Shown here: piece after piece, positions 13,160 to 27,577 of the stretch
How positions within the stretch are numbered: the first letter of the stretch is position 1
How the letters are laid out: each line of letters begins with the position of its first letter
Source of the DNA: Atherix ibis
Lineage: Eukaryota > Arthropoda > Insecta > Diptera > Athericidae
Direction of reading: 5' to 3'
Assembly (NCBI GenBank): GCA_958298945.1
Contig: OY282608.1
Span: 80,338,806 to 80,402,805, forward strand
DNA: 64,000 nucleotides
Position numbers and translations under genes: made by a program
The notes under the pieces: generated by a model
Database searches by the model: none
Seen by the model: the letters and a program-made list of their open reading frames with translations, nothing else
What the model was told of the DNA's origin: nothing

Positions 13160-16100
13160 CCAATAAACCAACCAACCCACAAGCCAACAAACCAACAAAC
13201 CAACAAACGAACAAACCAACAAACCAACAAGCCAACAAACCAACAAACCAACAAGCCAACAAACCAACAAACCAACAAACCAACAAACCAACAAACAAAC
13301 AAACCAACAAAACAATAAACCAACAATCCAGCAAACCAACAAACCAACAAATCAACAAGCTAACAAACCAACAAACCAACAAACCAATACACCAACAAAC
13401 CAACAAACCAACAAACCAACAAGCCAACAAACCAACAAACCAACAAACCAACAAACCAATAAACCAACAAACCAACAAACCAACAAACCAACAAACCAAC
13501 AAACCAACAACATAACAAGCCAACAAACCAACAAACCAACAACCCAACAAACCAAAAAACCAACAAACCAACAAGCCAACAAACCAACAAACCAATAAAC
13601 CAACAAACCAACAAACCAACAAACCAACAAACCAACAAACCATCAAACCAACAAACCAACAAACAAATAAACCAACAAACGAACAAACAAACAAACCAAC
13701 AAGCCAAGAAACCAACAAACCAACAAACCAACAAACCAACAAACCAACAAACCAACAAGCCAACAAGCCAACAAACCAATACGCCAACAAGCCAACAAAC
13801 CAACAAACCAACAAACCAACAAACCGACAAAGTAACAAACCAACAAACCAACAAGCCAACAAACCAACAAACCAACAAACCAACAAACCAACAAACCAAC
13901 AAACCAACAAACCAACAAACCAACAAACAAACAAACCAACAAAACAACAAACCAACAAACCAACAAGCTAACAAACCAACAAACCAACAAACCAATAAAC
14001 CAACCAACCCACAAGCCAACAAACCAACAAACCAACAAACGAACAAACCAACAAACCAACAAGCCAACAAACCAACAAACCAACAAGCCAAAAAACCAAA
14101 AAATTAACAAACCAACAAACCAACAAACCAACAAACTAACAAACCAACAAACCAACAAACCAACAAACCAACAAACCAACAAACAAACAAACCAACAAAA
14201 CAACAAACCAACAATCCAGCAAACCAACAAACCAACAAATCAACAAGCTAACAAACCAACAAACCAACAAACCAATACACCAACAAACCAACAAACCAAC
14301 AAACCAACAAGCCAACAAACCAACAAACCAACAAACCAACAAACCAATAAACCAACAAACCAACAAACCAACAAACCAACAAACCAACAAACCAACAAAC
14401 CAACAAGATAACAAGCCAACAAACCAACAAACCAACAACCCAACACACCAAAAAACCAACAAACCAACAAGCCAACAAACCAACAAACAAATAAACCAAC
14501 AAACACACAAACCAATAAACTTACAAACCAAAAAATCAACATACCAACAAGCCAACAAGCCAACAAACCAATACGCCAACAAACGAACAAACCAACAAAA
14601 CAACAAACCAACAAACCAACAAGCTAACAAACCAACAAACCAACAAACCAATAAACCAACCAACCCACAAGCCAACAAACCAACAAACCAACAAACGAAC
14701 AAACCAACAAACCAACAAGCCAACAAACCAACAAACCAACAAGCCAAATAACCAAAAAATTAACAAACCAACAAACCAACAAACCAACAAACTAACAAAC
14801 CAACAAACCAACAAACCAACAAACCAACAAACCTACAAGCCAACAAGCCAACAAACCAACAAGCCAACATACGAACAAACCATCAAACCAACAAACCAAC
14901 AAACAAATAAACCAACAAACGAACAAACAAACAAACCAACAAGCCAACAAACCAACAAACCAACAAACCAACAAACCAACAAACCAACAAACCAACAAAC
15001 CAACAAGCCAACAAGCCAACAAACCAATACGCCAACAAGCCAACAAACCAACAAACCAACAAACCAACAAACCGACAAAGTAACAAACCAACAAACCAAC
15101 AAGCCAACAAACCAACAAACCAACAAACCAACAAACCAACAAACCAACAAACCAACAAACCAACAAACCAACAAACCAACAAACCAACAAACAAACAAAC
15201 CAACAAAACAACAAACCAACAAACCAACAAGCTAACAAACCAACAAACCAACAAACCAATAAACCAACCAACCCACAAGCCAACAAACCAACAAACCAAC
15301 AAACGAACAAACCAACAAACCAACAAGCCAACAAACCAACAAACCAACAAGCCAACAAACCAACAAACCAACAAACCAACAAACCAACAAACAAACAAAC
15401 CAACAAAACAACAAACCAACAATCCAGCAAACCAACAAACCAACAAATCAACAAGCTAACAAACCAACAAACCAACAAACCAATACACCAACAAACCAAC
15501 AAACCAACAAACCAACAAGCCAACAAACCAACAAACCAACAAACCAACAAACCAATAAACCAACAAACCAACAAACCAACAAACCAACAAACCAACAAAC
15601 CAACAAGATAACAAGCCAACAAACCAACAAACCAACAACCCAACAAACCAAAAAACCAACAAACCAACAAGCCAACAAACCAACAAACAAATAAACCAAC
15701 AAACACACAAACCAATAAACTTACAAACCAACAAATCAACATACCAACAAGCCAACAAGCCAACAAACCAATACGCCAACAAACGAACAAACCAACAAAA
15801 CAACAAACCAACAAACCAACACGCTAACAAACCAACAAACCAACAAACCAATAAACCAACCAACCCACAAGCCAACAAACCAACAAACCAACAAACGAAC
15901 AAACCAACAAACCAACAAGCCAACAAACCAACAAACCAACAAGCCAAAAAACCAAAAAATTAACAAACCAACAAACCAACAAACCAACAAACCAACAAAC
16001 TAACAAACCAACAAACCAACAAACCAACAAACCAACAAACCAACAAACCAACAAACCAACAAACAAACAAACCAACAAAATAACAAACCAACAATCCAGC

Positions 16101-19100
16101 AAACCAACAAACCAACAAATCAACAAGCTAACAAACCAACAAACCAACAAACCAATAAACCAACAAACCAACAAACCAACAAACCAACAAGCCAACAAAC
16201 CAACAAACCAACAAACCAACAAACCAATAAACCAACAACCCAACAAACCAACAAACCAACAAACCAACAAACCAACAAGATAACAAGCCAACAAACCAAC
16301 AAACCAACAACCCAACAAACCAAAAAACCAACAAACCAACAAGCCACCAAGCCAACAAACGAACAAACCAACAAACATACTAACCAACAAACCAACAAAC
16401 CAACAAACCAACAAGCCAACAAACCAACAAACAAATAAACCAACCAACAAACAAACCAATAAACTTACAAACCAACAAACCAACAAACCAACAAGCCAAC
16501 AAGCCAACAAACCAATACGCCAACAAACGATCAAACCAACAAACCAACAAACCAACAAGCAAACAAACCAACAAACCAACAAACCAACAAGCCAACAAGC
16601 CAACAAACCAATACGCCAACAAGCCAACAAACCAACAAACCAGCAAATCAACAAACCGACAAAGTAACAAACCAACAAACCAATAAGCCAACAAACCAAC
16701 AAACCAACAAACCAACAAACCAACAAACCAACAAACCAACAACCCAACAAACAAACAAACCAACAAAACAACAAACCAACAAACCAACAAGCTAACAAAC
16801 AAACAAACCAACAAACCAATAAACCAACCAAACAACAAGCCAACAAACCAGCAAACGAACAAACCAACAAACCAACAAACCAACAAACCAACAAACCAAC
16901 AAACCAACAAGCCAAAAAACCAAAAAATTAACAAACCAACAAACCAACAAACGAACAAACCAACAAACCAACAAATCAACAAACCAACAAGCCAAAAAAC
17001 CAACAAACCAACAAACCAATAAACCAACAAACCAACAAACCAACAAACCAACAAACCAACAAGATAACAAGCCAACAAACCAACAAACCAACAAACCAAC
17101 AAACCAACAAACCAACCAACCAACAACCCAACAAGCCAACAAACCGACAAGCCAACAAACGAACAAACGAACAAACCAATAAACCAACAAACCAACAAAC
17201 GAACAAACCAACAAACCAACAAACCAACAAACCAATAAACCAACAAACCAACAAACCAACAAACCAACAAACCAACAAGATAACAAGCCAACAAACCAAC
17301 AAACCAACAACCCAACAAACCAAAAAACCAACAAACCAACAAGCCAACAAACGAACAAACCAACATACATACAAACCAACAAACCAACAAACCAACAAGC
17401 CAACAAACCAAGAAACCAACAAACAAATAAACCAACAAACACACAAACCAATAAACTTACAAACTAACAAATCAACATACCAACAAACCAAAAAACAAAC
17501 AAACGAACTAACGAACAAACCAACAAACCAACAAACCAACAAACCAACAAACCAAAAAACCAACAAACGAACAAACCAACAAACCAACAAACTAACAAAC
17601 CAACAAACCAACAAGCTAACAAACCAACAAACCAACAAACCAACAAACAAACAAACCAACAAACCAACAAACCAACAAACCAACAAGCCAAAAAACCAAA
17701 TATTAACAAACCAACAAACCAACAAACCAACAAACCAACAAACCAACAAACCAACAAACCAACAAACCAACAAACCAACAAACAAACAAACCAACAAAAC
17801 ATCAAACCAACAATCCAGCAAACCAACAAACCAACAAACCAACAAACCTACAAGCCAACAAGCCAACAAACCAACAAGCCAACATACGAACAAACCATCA
17901 AACCAACAAACCAACAAACAAATAAACCAGCAAACGAACAAACCAACAAACCAACAAGCCAACAAACCAACAAACCAACAACCCAACAAACGAACAAACC
18001 AACAAACCAACAAGTCAAGAAACCAATACGCCAACAAACGAACAAACCAACAAACCAACAAACCAACAAGCCAACAAACCAACAAACCAACAAACCAACA
18101 AGCCAACAAGCCAACAAACCAATACGCCAACAAGCCAACAAACCAACAAACCAACAAACCAACAAACCGACAAAGTAACAAACCAACAAACCAACAAGCC
18201 AACAAACCAACAAACCAACAAACCAACAAACCAACAAACCAACAAACCAACAAACCAACAAACCAACAAACAAACAAACCAACAAAACAACAAACCAACA
18301 AACCAACAAGCTAACAAACCAACAAATCAACAAACCAATAAACCAACCAACCCACAAGCCAACAAACCAACAAACCAACAAACGAATAAACCAACAAACC
18401 AACAAGCCAACAAACCAACAAACCAACAAGCCAAAAAACCAAAAAATTAACAAACCAACAAACCAACAAACCAACAAACTAACAAACCAACAAACCAACA
18501 AACCAACAAATCAACAAACCAACAAACCAACAAACAAACAAACCAACAAAACAACAAACCAACAATCCAGCAAACCAACAAACCAACAAATCCACAAGCT
18601 AACAAACCAACAAAACAACAAACCAACAAACTAATAAACCAACAAACCAACAAACCAACAAACCAACAAGCCAACAAACCAACAAACCAACAAACCAACA
18701 AACCAATAAACCAACAAACCAACAAACCAACAAACCAACAAAATAACAAGCCAACAAACCAACAAACCAACAACCCAACAAACCAAAAAACCAACAAACC
18801 AACAAGCCAACAAGCCAACAAACGAACAAACCAACAAACATACAAACCAACAAACCAACAAACCAACAAACCAACAAACCAACAAACCAACAAACCAACA
18901 AGCCAACAAACCAACAAACAAATAAACCAACAAACACACAAACCAATAAACTTACAAACCAACAAATCAACATACCAACAAACCAACAAACCAACAAGCC
19001 AACAAACCAACAAACCAACAAGCCAACAAACCAAAAAACAAACAAACGAACTAACGAACAAACCAACAAACCAACAAACCAACAAACCAAAAAAACAACA

Positions 19101-20241
19101 AACGAACAAACCAACAAACCAACAAACTAACAAAAGAACAACAAACCAACAAACCAACAAGCTAACAAACCAACAAACCAACAAACCAACAAACCAACAA
19201 ACCAACAAACCAACAAACCAACAAGCCAACAAACCAACAAACCAACAAACCAACAAACCAACAAACCAACAAACCAACAAACCATCAAACCAACAAGCCA
19301 ACAAACCAACAAACCAACAAACCAACAAACCAACAAACCAACAAACCAACACACCAACAAACCAACAAACCAACAAACCAACAAGCCAACAAACCAACAA
19401 AACAACAAACCAAAAAACAAACAAACCAACTAACGAACAAACCAACAAACCAACAAACCAACAAACCAAAAAACCAACAAACGAACAAACCAACAAACCA
19501 ACAAACTAACAAACCAACAAACCAACAAACCAACAAGCCAACAAGCCAACAAACCAACAAACCAACAAACCAACAAACCAACAAACCAACAAACCAACAA
19601 ACCAACAAACCAACCAACAAACAAACCAACAAAACAACAAACCAACAATCCAGCAAACCAACAAACCAACAAACCAACAAACCTACAAGCCAACAAGCCA
19701 ACAAACCAACAAGCCAACATACGAACAAACCATCAAACCAACAAACCAACAAACAAATAAACCAACAAACGAACAAACCAACAAACCAACAAACCAACAA
19801 GCCAACAAACCAACAAACCAACAAACCAACAAACCAACAAACCAACAAACCAACAAGCCAACAAGCCAACAAGCCAACAAGCCAACAAACCAACAAACCA
19901 ACAAACCAACAAGCCAACAAGCCAACAAACCAATACGCCAACAAACGAACAAACCAACAAACCAACAAACCAACAAGCCAACAAACCAACAAACCAACAA
20001 ACCAACAAGCCAACAAGCCAACAAATCAATACGCCAACAAGCCAACAAACCCACAAACCAACAAACCAACAAACCGACAAAGTAACAAACCAACAAACCA
20101 ACAAGCCAACAAACCAACAAACCAACAAACCAACAAACCAACAAACCAACAAACCCACAAACCAACAAACCAACAAACAAACAAACCAACAAAACAACAA
20201 ACCAACAAACCAACAATCCAGCAAACCAACAAACCAACAAG
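13160..20241. repeat. 7,082-bp tandem duplication, copy 1
   Basis: Everything from about 13,160 reappears 7,082 bp later. I compared several lines base by base (for example 14,761 with 21,843; 16,321 with 23,403; 18,601 with 25,683; 19,681 with 26,763) and saw no difference. All open frames wholly inside also recur at exactly +7,082 with the same length and translation. Left of 13,160 similarity drops: 13,159 versus 20,241 differs, as do several bases just before. The period is 2 modulo 8, so the copies are out of octamer phase. Inside the copy are shorter modules marked by ATACACC at 13387, 14275 and 15483 (spacings 888 and 1,208 bp), and one AAATATT at 17698. Confidence 0.92.
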
Positions 20242-23200
20242 CCAATAAACCAACCAACCCACAAGCCAACAAACCAACAAACCAACAAACGAACAAACCA
20301 ACAAACCAACAAGCCAACAAACCAACAAACCAACAAGCCAACAAACCAACAAACCAACAAACCAACAAACCAACAAACAAACAAACCAACAAAACAATAA
20401 ACCAACAATCCAGCAAACCAACAAACCAACAAATCAACAAGCTAACAAACCAACAAACCAACAAACCAATACACCAACAAACCAACAAACCAACAAACCA
20501 ACAAGCCAACAAACCAACAAACCAACAAACCAACAAACCAATAAACCAACAAACCAACAAACCAACAAACCAACAAACCAACAAACCAACAACATAACAA
20601 GCCAACAAACCAACAAACCAACAACCCAACAAACCAAAAAACCAACAAACCAACAAGCCAACAAACCAACAAACCAATAAACCAACAAACCAACAAACCA
20701 ACAAACCAACAAACCAACAAACCATCAAACCAACAAACCAACAAACAAATAAACCAACAAACGAACAAACAAACAAACCAACAAGCCAAGAAACCAACAA
20801 ACCAACAAACCAACAAACCAACAAACCAACAAACCAACAAGCCAACAAGCCAACAAACCAATACGCCAACAAGCCAACAAACCAACAAACCAACAAACCA
20901 ACAAACCGACAAAGTAACAAACCAACAAACCAACAAGCCAACAAACCAACAAACCAACAAACCAACAAACCAACAAACCAACAAACCAACAAACCAACAA
21001 ACCAACAAACAAACAAACCAACAAAACAACAAACCAACAAACCAACAAGCTAACAAACCAACAAACCAACAAACCAATAAACCAACCAACCCACAAGCCA
21101 ACAAACCAACAAACCAACAAACGAACAAACCAACAAACCAACAAGCCAACAAACCAACAAACCAACAAGCCAAAAAACCAAAAAATTAACAAACCAACAA
21201 ACCAACAAACCAACAAACTAACAAACCAACAAACCAACAAACCAACAAACCAACAAACCAACAAACAAACAAACCAACAAAACAACAAACCAACAATCCA
21301 GCAAACCAACAAACCAACAAATCAACAAGCTAACAAACCAACAAACCAACAAACCAATACACCAACAAACCAACAAACCAACAAACCAACAAGCCAACAA
21401 ACCAACAAACCAACAAACCAACAAACCAATAAACCAACAAACCAACAAACCAACAAACCAACAAACCAACAAACCAACAAACCAACAAGATAACAAGCCA
21501 ACAAACCAACAAACCAACAACCCAACACACCAAAAAACCAACAAACCAACAAGCCAACAAACCAACAAACAAATAAACCAACAAACACACAAACCAATAA
21601 ACTTACAAACCAAAAAATCAACATACCAACAAGCCAACAAGCCAACAAACCAATACGCCAACAAACGAACAAACCAACAAAACAACAAACCAACAAACCA
21701 ACAAGCTAACAAACCAACAAACCAACAAACCAATAAACCAACCAACCCACAAGCCAACAAACCAACAAACCAACAAACGAACAAACCAACAAACCAACAA
21801 GCCAACAAACCAACAAACCAACAAGCCAAATAACCAAAAAATTAACAAACCAACAAACCAACAAACCAACAAACTAACAAACCAACAAACCAACAAACCA
21901 ACAAACCAACAAACCTACAAGCCAACAAGCCAACAAACCAACAAGCCAACATACGAACAAACCATCAAACCAACAAACCAACAAACAAATAAACCAACAA
22001 ACGAACAAACAAACAAACCAACAAGCCAACAAACCAACAAACCAACAAACCAACAAACCAACAAACCAACAAACCAACAAACCAACAAGCCAACAAGCCA
22101 ACAAACCAATACGCCAACAAGCCAACAAACCAACAAACCAACAAACCAACAAACCGACAAAGTAACAAACCAACAAACCAACAAGCCAACAAACCAACAA
22201 ACCAACAAACCAACAAACCAACAAACCAACAAACCAACAAACCAACAAACCAACAAACCAACAAACCAACAAACAAACAAACCAACAAAACAACAAACCA
22301 ACAAACCAACAAGCTAACAAACCAACAAACCAACAAACCAATAAACCAACCAACCCACAAGCCAACAAACCAACAAACCAACAAACGAACAAACCAACAA
22401 ACCAACAAGCCAACAAACCAACAAACCAACAAGCCAACAAACCAACAAACCAACAAACCAACAAACCAACAAACAAACAAACCAACAAAACAACAAACCA
22501 ACAATCCAGCAAACCAACAAACCAACAAATCAACAAGCTAACAAACCAACAAACCAACAAACCAATACACCAACAAACCAACAAACCAACAAACCAACAA
22601 GCCAACAAACCAACAAACCAACAAACCAACAAACCAATAAACCAACAAACCAACAAACCAACAAACCAACAAACCAACAAACCAACAAGATAACAAGCCA
22701 ACAAACCAACAAACCAACAACCCAACAAACCAAAAAACCAACAAACCAACAAGCCAACAAACCAACAAACAAATAAACCAACAAACACACAAACCAATAA
22801 ACTTACAAACCAACAAATCAACATACCAACAAGCCAACAAGCCAACAAACCAATACGCCAACAAACGAACAAACCAACAAAACAACAAACCAACAAACCA
22901 ACACGCTAACAAACCAACAAACCAACAAACCAATAAACCAACCAACCCACAAGCCAACAAACCAACAAACCAACAAACGAACAAACCAACAAACCAACAA
23001 GCCAACAAACCAACAAACCAACAAGCCAAAAAACCAAAAAATTAACAAACCAACAAACCAACAAACCAACAAACCAACAAACTAACAAACCAACAAACCA
23101 ACAAACCAACAAACCAACAAACCAACAAACCAACAAACCAACAAACAAACAAACCAACAAAATAACAAACCAACAATCCAGCAAACCAACAAACCAACAA

Positions 23201-26200
23201 ATCAACAAGCTAACAAACCAACAAACCAACAAACCAATAAACCAACAAACCAACAAACCAACAAACCAACAAGCCAACAAACCAACAAACCAACAAACCA
23301 ACAAACCAATAAACCAACAACCCAACAAACCAACAAACCAACAAACCAACAAACCAACAAGATAACAAGCCAACAAACCAACAAACCAACAACCCAACAA
23401 ACCAAAAAACCAACAAACCAACAAGCCACCAAGCCAACAAACGAACAAACCAACAAACATACTAACCAACAAACCAACAAACCAACAAACCAACAAGCCA
23501 ACAAACCAACAAACAAATAAACCAACCAACAAACAAACCAATAAACTTACAAACCAACAAACCAACAAACCAACAAGCCAACAAGCCAACAAACCAATAC
23601 GCCAACAAACGATCAAACCAACAAACCAACAAACCAACAAGCAAACAAACCAACAAACCAACAAACCAACAAGCCAACAAGCCAACAAACCAATACGCCA
23701 ACAAGCCAACAAACCAACAAACCAGCAAATCAACAAACCGACAAAGTAACAAACCAACAAACCAATAAGCCAACAAACCAACAAACCAACAAACCAACAA
23801 ACCAACAAACCAACAAACCAACAACCCAACAAACAAACAAACCAACAAAACAACAAACCAACAAACCAACAAGCTAACAAACAAACAAACCAACAAACCA
23901 ATAAACCAACCAAACAACAAGCCAACAAACCAGCAAACGAACAAACCAACAAACCAACAAACCAACAAACCAACAAACCAACAAACCAACAAGCCAAAAA
24001 ACCAAAAAATTAACAAACCAACAAACCAACAAACGAACAAACCAACAAACCAACAAATCAACAAACCAACAAGCCAAAAAACCAACAAACCAACAAACCA
24101 ATAAACCAACAAACCAACAAACCAACAAACCAACAAACCAACAAGATAACAAGCCAACAAACCAACAAACCAACAAACCAACAAACCAACAAACCAACCA
24201 ACCAACAACCCAACAAGCCAACAAACCGACAAGCCAACAAACGAACAAACGAACAAACCAATAAACCAACAAACCAACAAACGAACAAACCAACAAACCA
24301 ACAAACCAACAAACCAATAAACCAACAAACCAACAAACCAACAAACCAACAAACCAACAAGATAACAAGCCAACAAACCAACAAACCAACAACCCAACAA
24401 ACCAAAAAACCAACAAACCAACAAGCCAACAAACGAACAAACCAACATACATACAAACCAACAAACCAACAAACCAACAAGCCAACAAACCAAGAAACCA
24501 ACAAACAAATAAACCAACAAACACACAAACCAATAAACTTACAAACTAACAAATCAACATACCAACAAACCAAAAAACAAACAAACGAACTAACGAACAA
24601 ACCAACAAACCAACAAACCAACAAACCAACAAACCAAAAAACCAACAAACGAACAAACCAACAAACCAACAAACTAACAAACCAACAAACCAACAAGCTA
24701 ACAAACCAACAAACCAACAAACCAACAAACAAACAAACCAACAAACCAACAAACCAACAAACCAACAAGCCAAAAAACCAAATATTAACAAACCAACAAA
24801 CCAACAAACCAACAAACCAACAAACCAACAAACCAACAAACCAACAAACCAACAAACCAACAAACAAACAAACCAACAAAACATCAAACCAACAATCCAG
24901 CAAACCAACAAACCAACAAACCAACAAACCTACAAGCCAACAAGCCAACAAACCAACAAGCCAACATACGAACAAACCATCAAACCAACAAACCAACAAA
25001 CAAATAAACCAGCAAACGAACAAACCAACAAACCAACAAGCCAACAAACCAACAAACCAACAACCCAACAAACGAACAAACCAACAAACCAACAAGTCAA
25101 GAAACCAATACGCCAACAAACGAACAAACCAACAAACCAACAAACCAACAAGCCAACAAACCAACAAACCAACAAACCAACAAGCCAACAAGCCAACAAA
25201 CCAATACGCCAACAAGCCAACAAACCAACAAACCAACAAACCAACAAACCGACAAAGTAACAAACCAACAAACCAACAAGCCAACAAACCAACAAACCAA
25301 CAAACCAACAAACCAACAAACCAACAAACCAACAAACCAACAAACCAACAAACAAACAAACCAACAAAACAACAAACCAACAAACCAACAAGCTAACAAA
25401 CCAACAAATCAACAAACCAATAAACCAACCAACCCACAAGCCAACAAACCAACAAACCAACAAACGAATAAACCAACAAACCAACAAGCCAACAAACCAA
25501 CAAACCAACAAGCCAAAAAACCAAAAAATTAACAAACCAACAAACCAACAAACCAACAAACTAACAAACCAACAAACCAACAAACCAACAAATCAACAAA
25601 CCAACAAACCAACAAACAAACAAACCAACAAAACAACAAACCAACAATCCAGCAAACCAACAAACCAACAAATCCACAAGCTAACAAACCAACAAAACAA
25701 CAAACCAACAAACTAATAAACCAACAAACCAACAAACCAACAAACCAACAAGCCAACAAACCAACAAACCAACAAACCAACAAACCAATAAACCAACAAA
25801 CCAACAAACCAACAAACCAACAAAATAACAAGCCAACAAACCAACAAACCAACAACCCAACAAACCAAAAAACCAACAAACCAACAAGCCAACAAGCCAA
25901 CAAACGAACAAACCAACAAACATACAAACCAACAAACCAACAAACCAACAAACCAACAAACCAACAAACCAACAAACCAACAAGCCAACAAACCAACAAA
26001 CAAATAAACCAACAAACACACAAACCAATAAACTTACAAACCAACAAATCAACATACCAACAAACCAACAAACCAACAAGCCAACAAACCAACAAACCAA
26101 CAAGCCAACAAACCAAAAAACAAACAAACGAACTAACGAACAAACCAACAAACCAACAAACCAACAAACCAAAAAAACAACAAACGAACAAACCAACAAA

Positions 26201-27323
26201 CCAACAAACTAACAAAAGAACAACAAACCAACAAACCAACAAGCTAACAAACCAACAAACCAACAAACCAACAAACCAACAAACCAACAAACCAACAAAC
26301 CAACAAGCCAACAAACCAACAAACCAACAAACCAACAAACCAACAAACCAACAAACCAACAAACCATCAAACCAACAAGCCAACAAACCAACAAACCAAC
26401 AAACCAACAAACCAACAAACCAACAAACCAACACACCAACAAACCAACAAACCAACAAACCAACAAGCCAACAAACCAACAAAACAACAAACCAAAAAAC
26501 AAACAAACCAACTAACGAACAAACCAACAAACCAACAAACCAACAAACCAAAAAACCAACAAACGAACAAACCAACAAACCAACAAACTAACAAACCAAC
26601 AAACCAACAAACCAACAAGCCAACAAGCCAACAAACCAACAAACCAACAAACCAACAAACCAACAAACCAACAAACCAACAAACCAACAAACCAACCAAC
26701 AAACAAACCAACAAAACAACAAACCAACAATCCAGCAAACCAACAAACCAACAAACCAACAAACCTACAAGCCAACAAGCCAACAAACCAACAAGCCAAC
26801 ATACGAACAAACCATCAAACCAACAAACCAACAAACAAATAAACCAACAAACGAACAAACCAACAAACCAACAAACCAACAAGCCAACAAACCAACAAAC
26901 CAACAAACCAACAAACCAACAAACCAACAAACCAACAAGCCAACAAGCCAACAAGCCAACAAGCCAACAAACCAACAAACCAACAAACCAACAAGCCAAC
27001 AAGCCAACAAACCAATACGCCAACAAACGAACAAACCAACAAACCAACAAACCAACAAGCCAACAAACCAACAAACCAACAAACCAACAAGCCAACAAGC
27101 CAACAAATCAATACGCCAACAAGCCAACAAACCCACAAACCAACAAACCAACAAACCGACAAAGTAACAAACCAACAAACCAACAAGCCAACAAACCAAC
27201 AAACCAACAAACCAACAAACCAACAAACCAACAAACCCACAAACCAACAAACCAACAAACAAACAAACCAACAAAACAACAAACCAACAAACCAACAATC
27301 CAGCAAACCAACAAACCAACAAG
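20242..27323. repeat. 7,082-bp tandem duplication, copy 2
   Basis: Head-to-tail second copy, directly abutting copy 1. The match to 13,160-20,241 runs on to 20,245/27,327 and then stops: position 20,246 begins an AATAAACC unit and 27,328 does not. AAATATT at 24780 is exactly 7,082 bp after 17698. I saw no substitutions between the copies, unlike every other duplicated block in this window, where whole-octamer indels and base changes are common. The event is therefore very recent, or the assembler has represented one segment twice. Confidence 0.92.
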
Positions 27324-27577
27324 CCAACAAACCAACAAGCCAACAAGCCAACAAACCAACAAACCAACAAACCAACAAACCAACAAGCCAACAAGCCAAC
27401 AAGCCAACAAACCAATACGCCAACAAACGAACAAACCAACAAACCAACAAACCAACAAGCCAACAAACCAACAAACCAACAAACCAACAAGCCAACAAGC
27501 CAACAAATCAATACGCCAACAAGCCAACAAACCCACAAACCAACAAACCAACAAACCGACAAAGTAACAAACCAACA
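26990..27577. repeat. 400-bp direct duplication across the right end of the 7,082-bp block
   Basis: About 26,990-27,177 matches 27,390-27,577 at an offset of exactly 400 bp (50 octamers). Shared marks include AAATCAATACGCC (27,105 and 27,505), AACCCAC just after it and ACCGACAAAGTAAC. The second member straddles the start of the next, ~2.74 kb, duplication. The left edge is blurred by a few substitutions. Confidence 0.75.
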
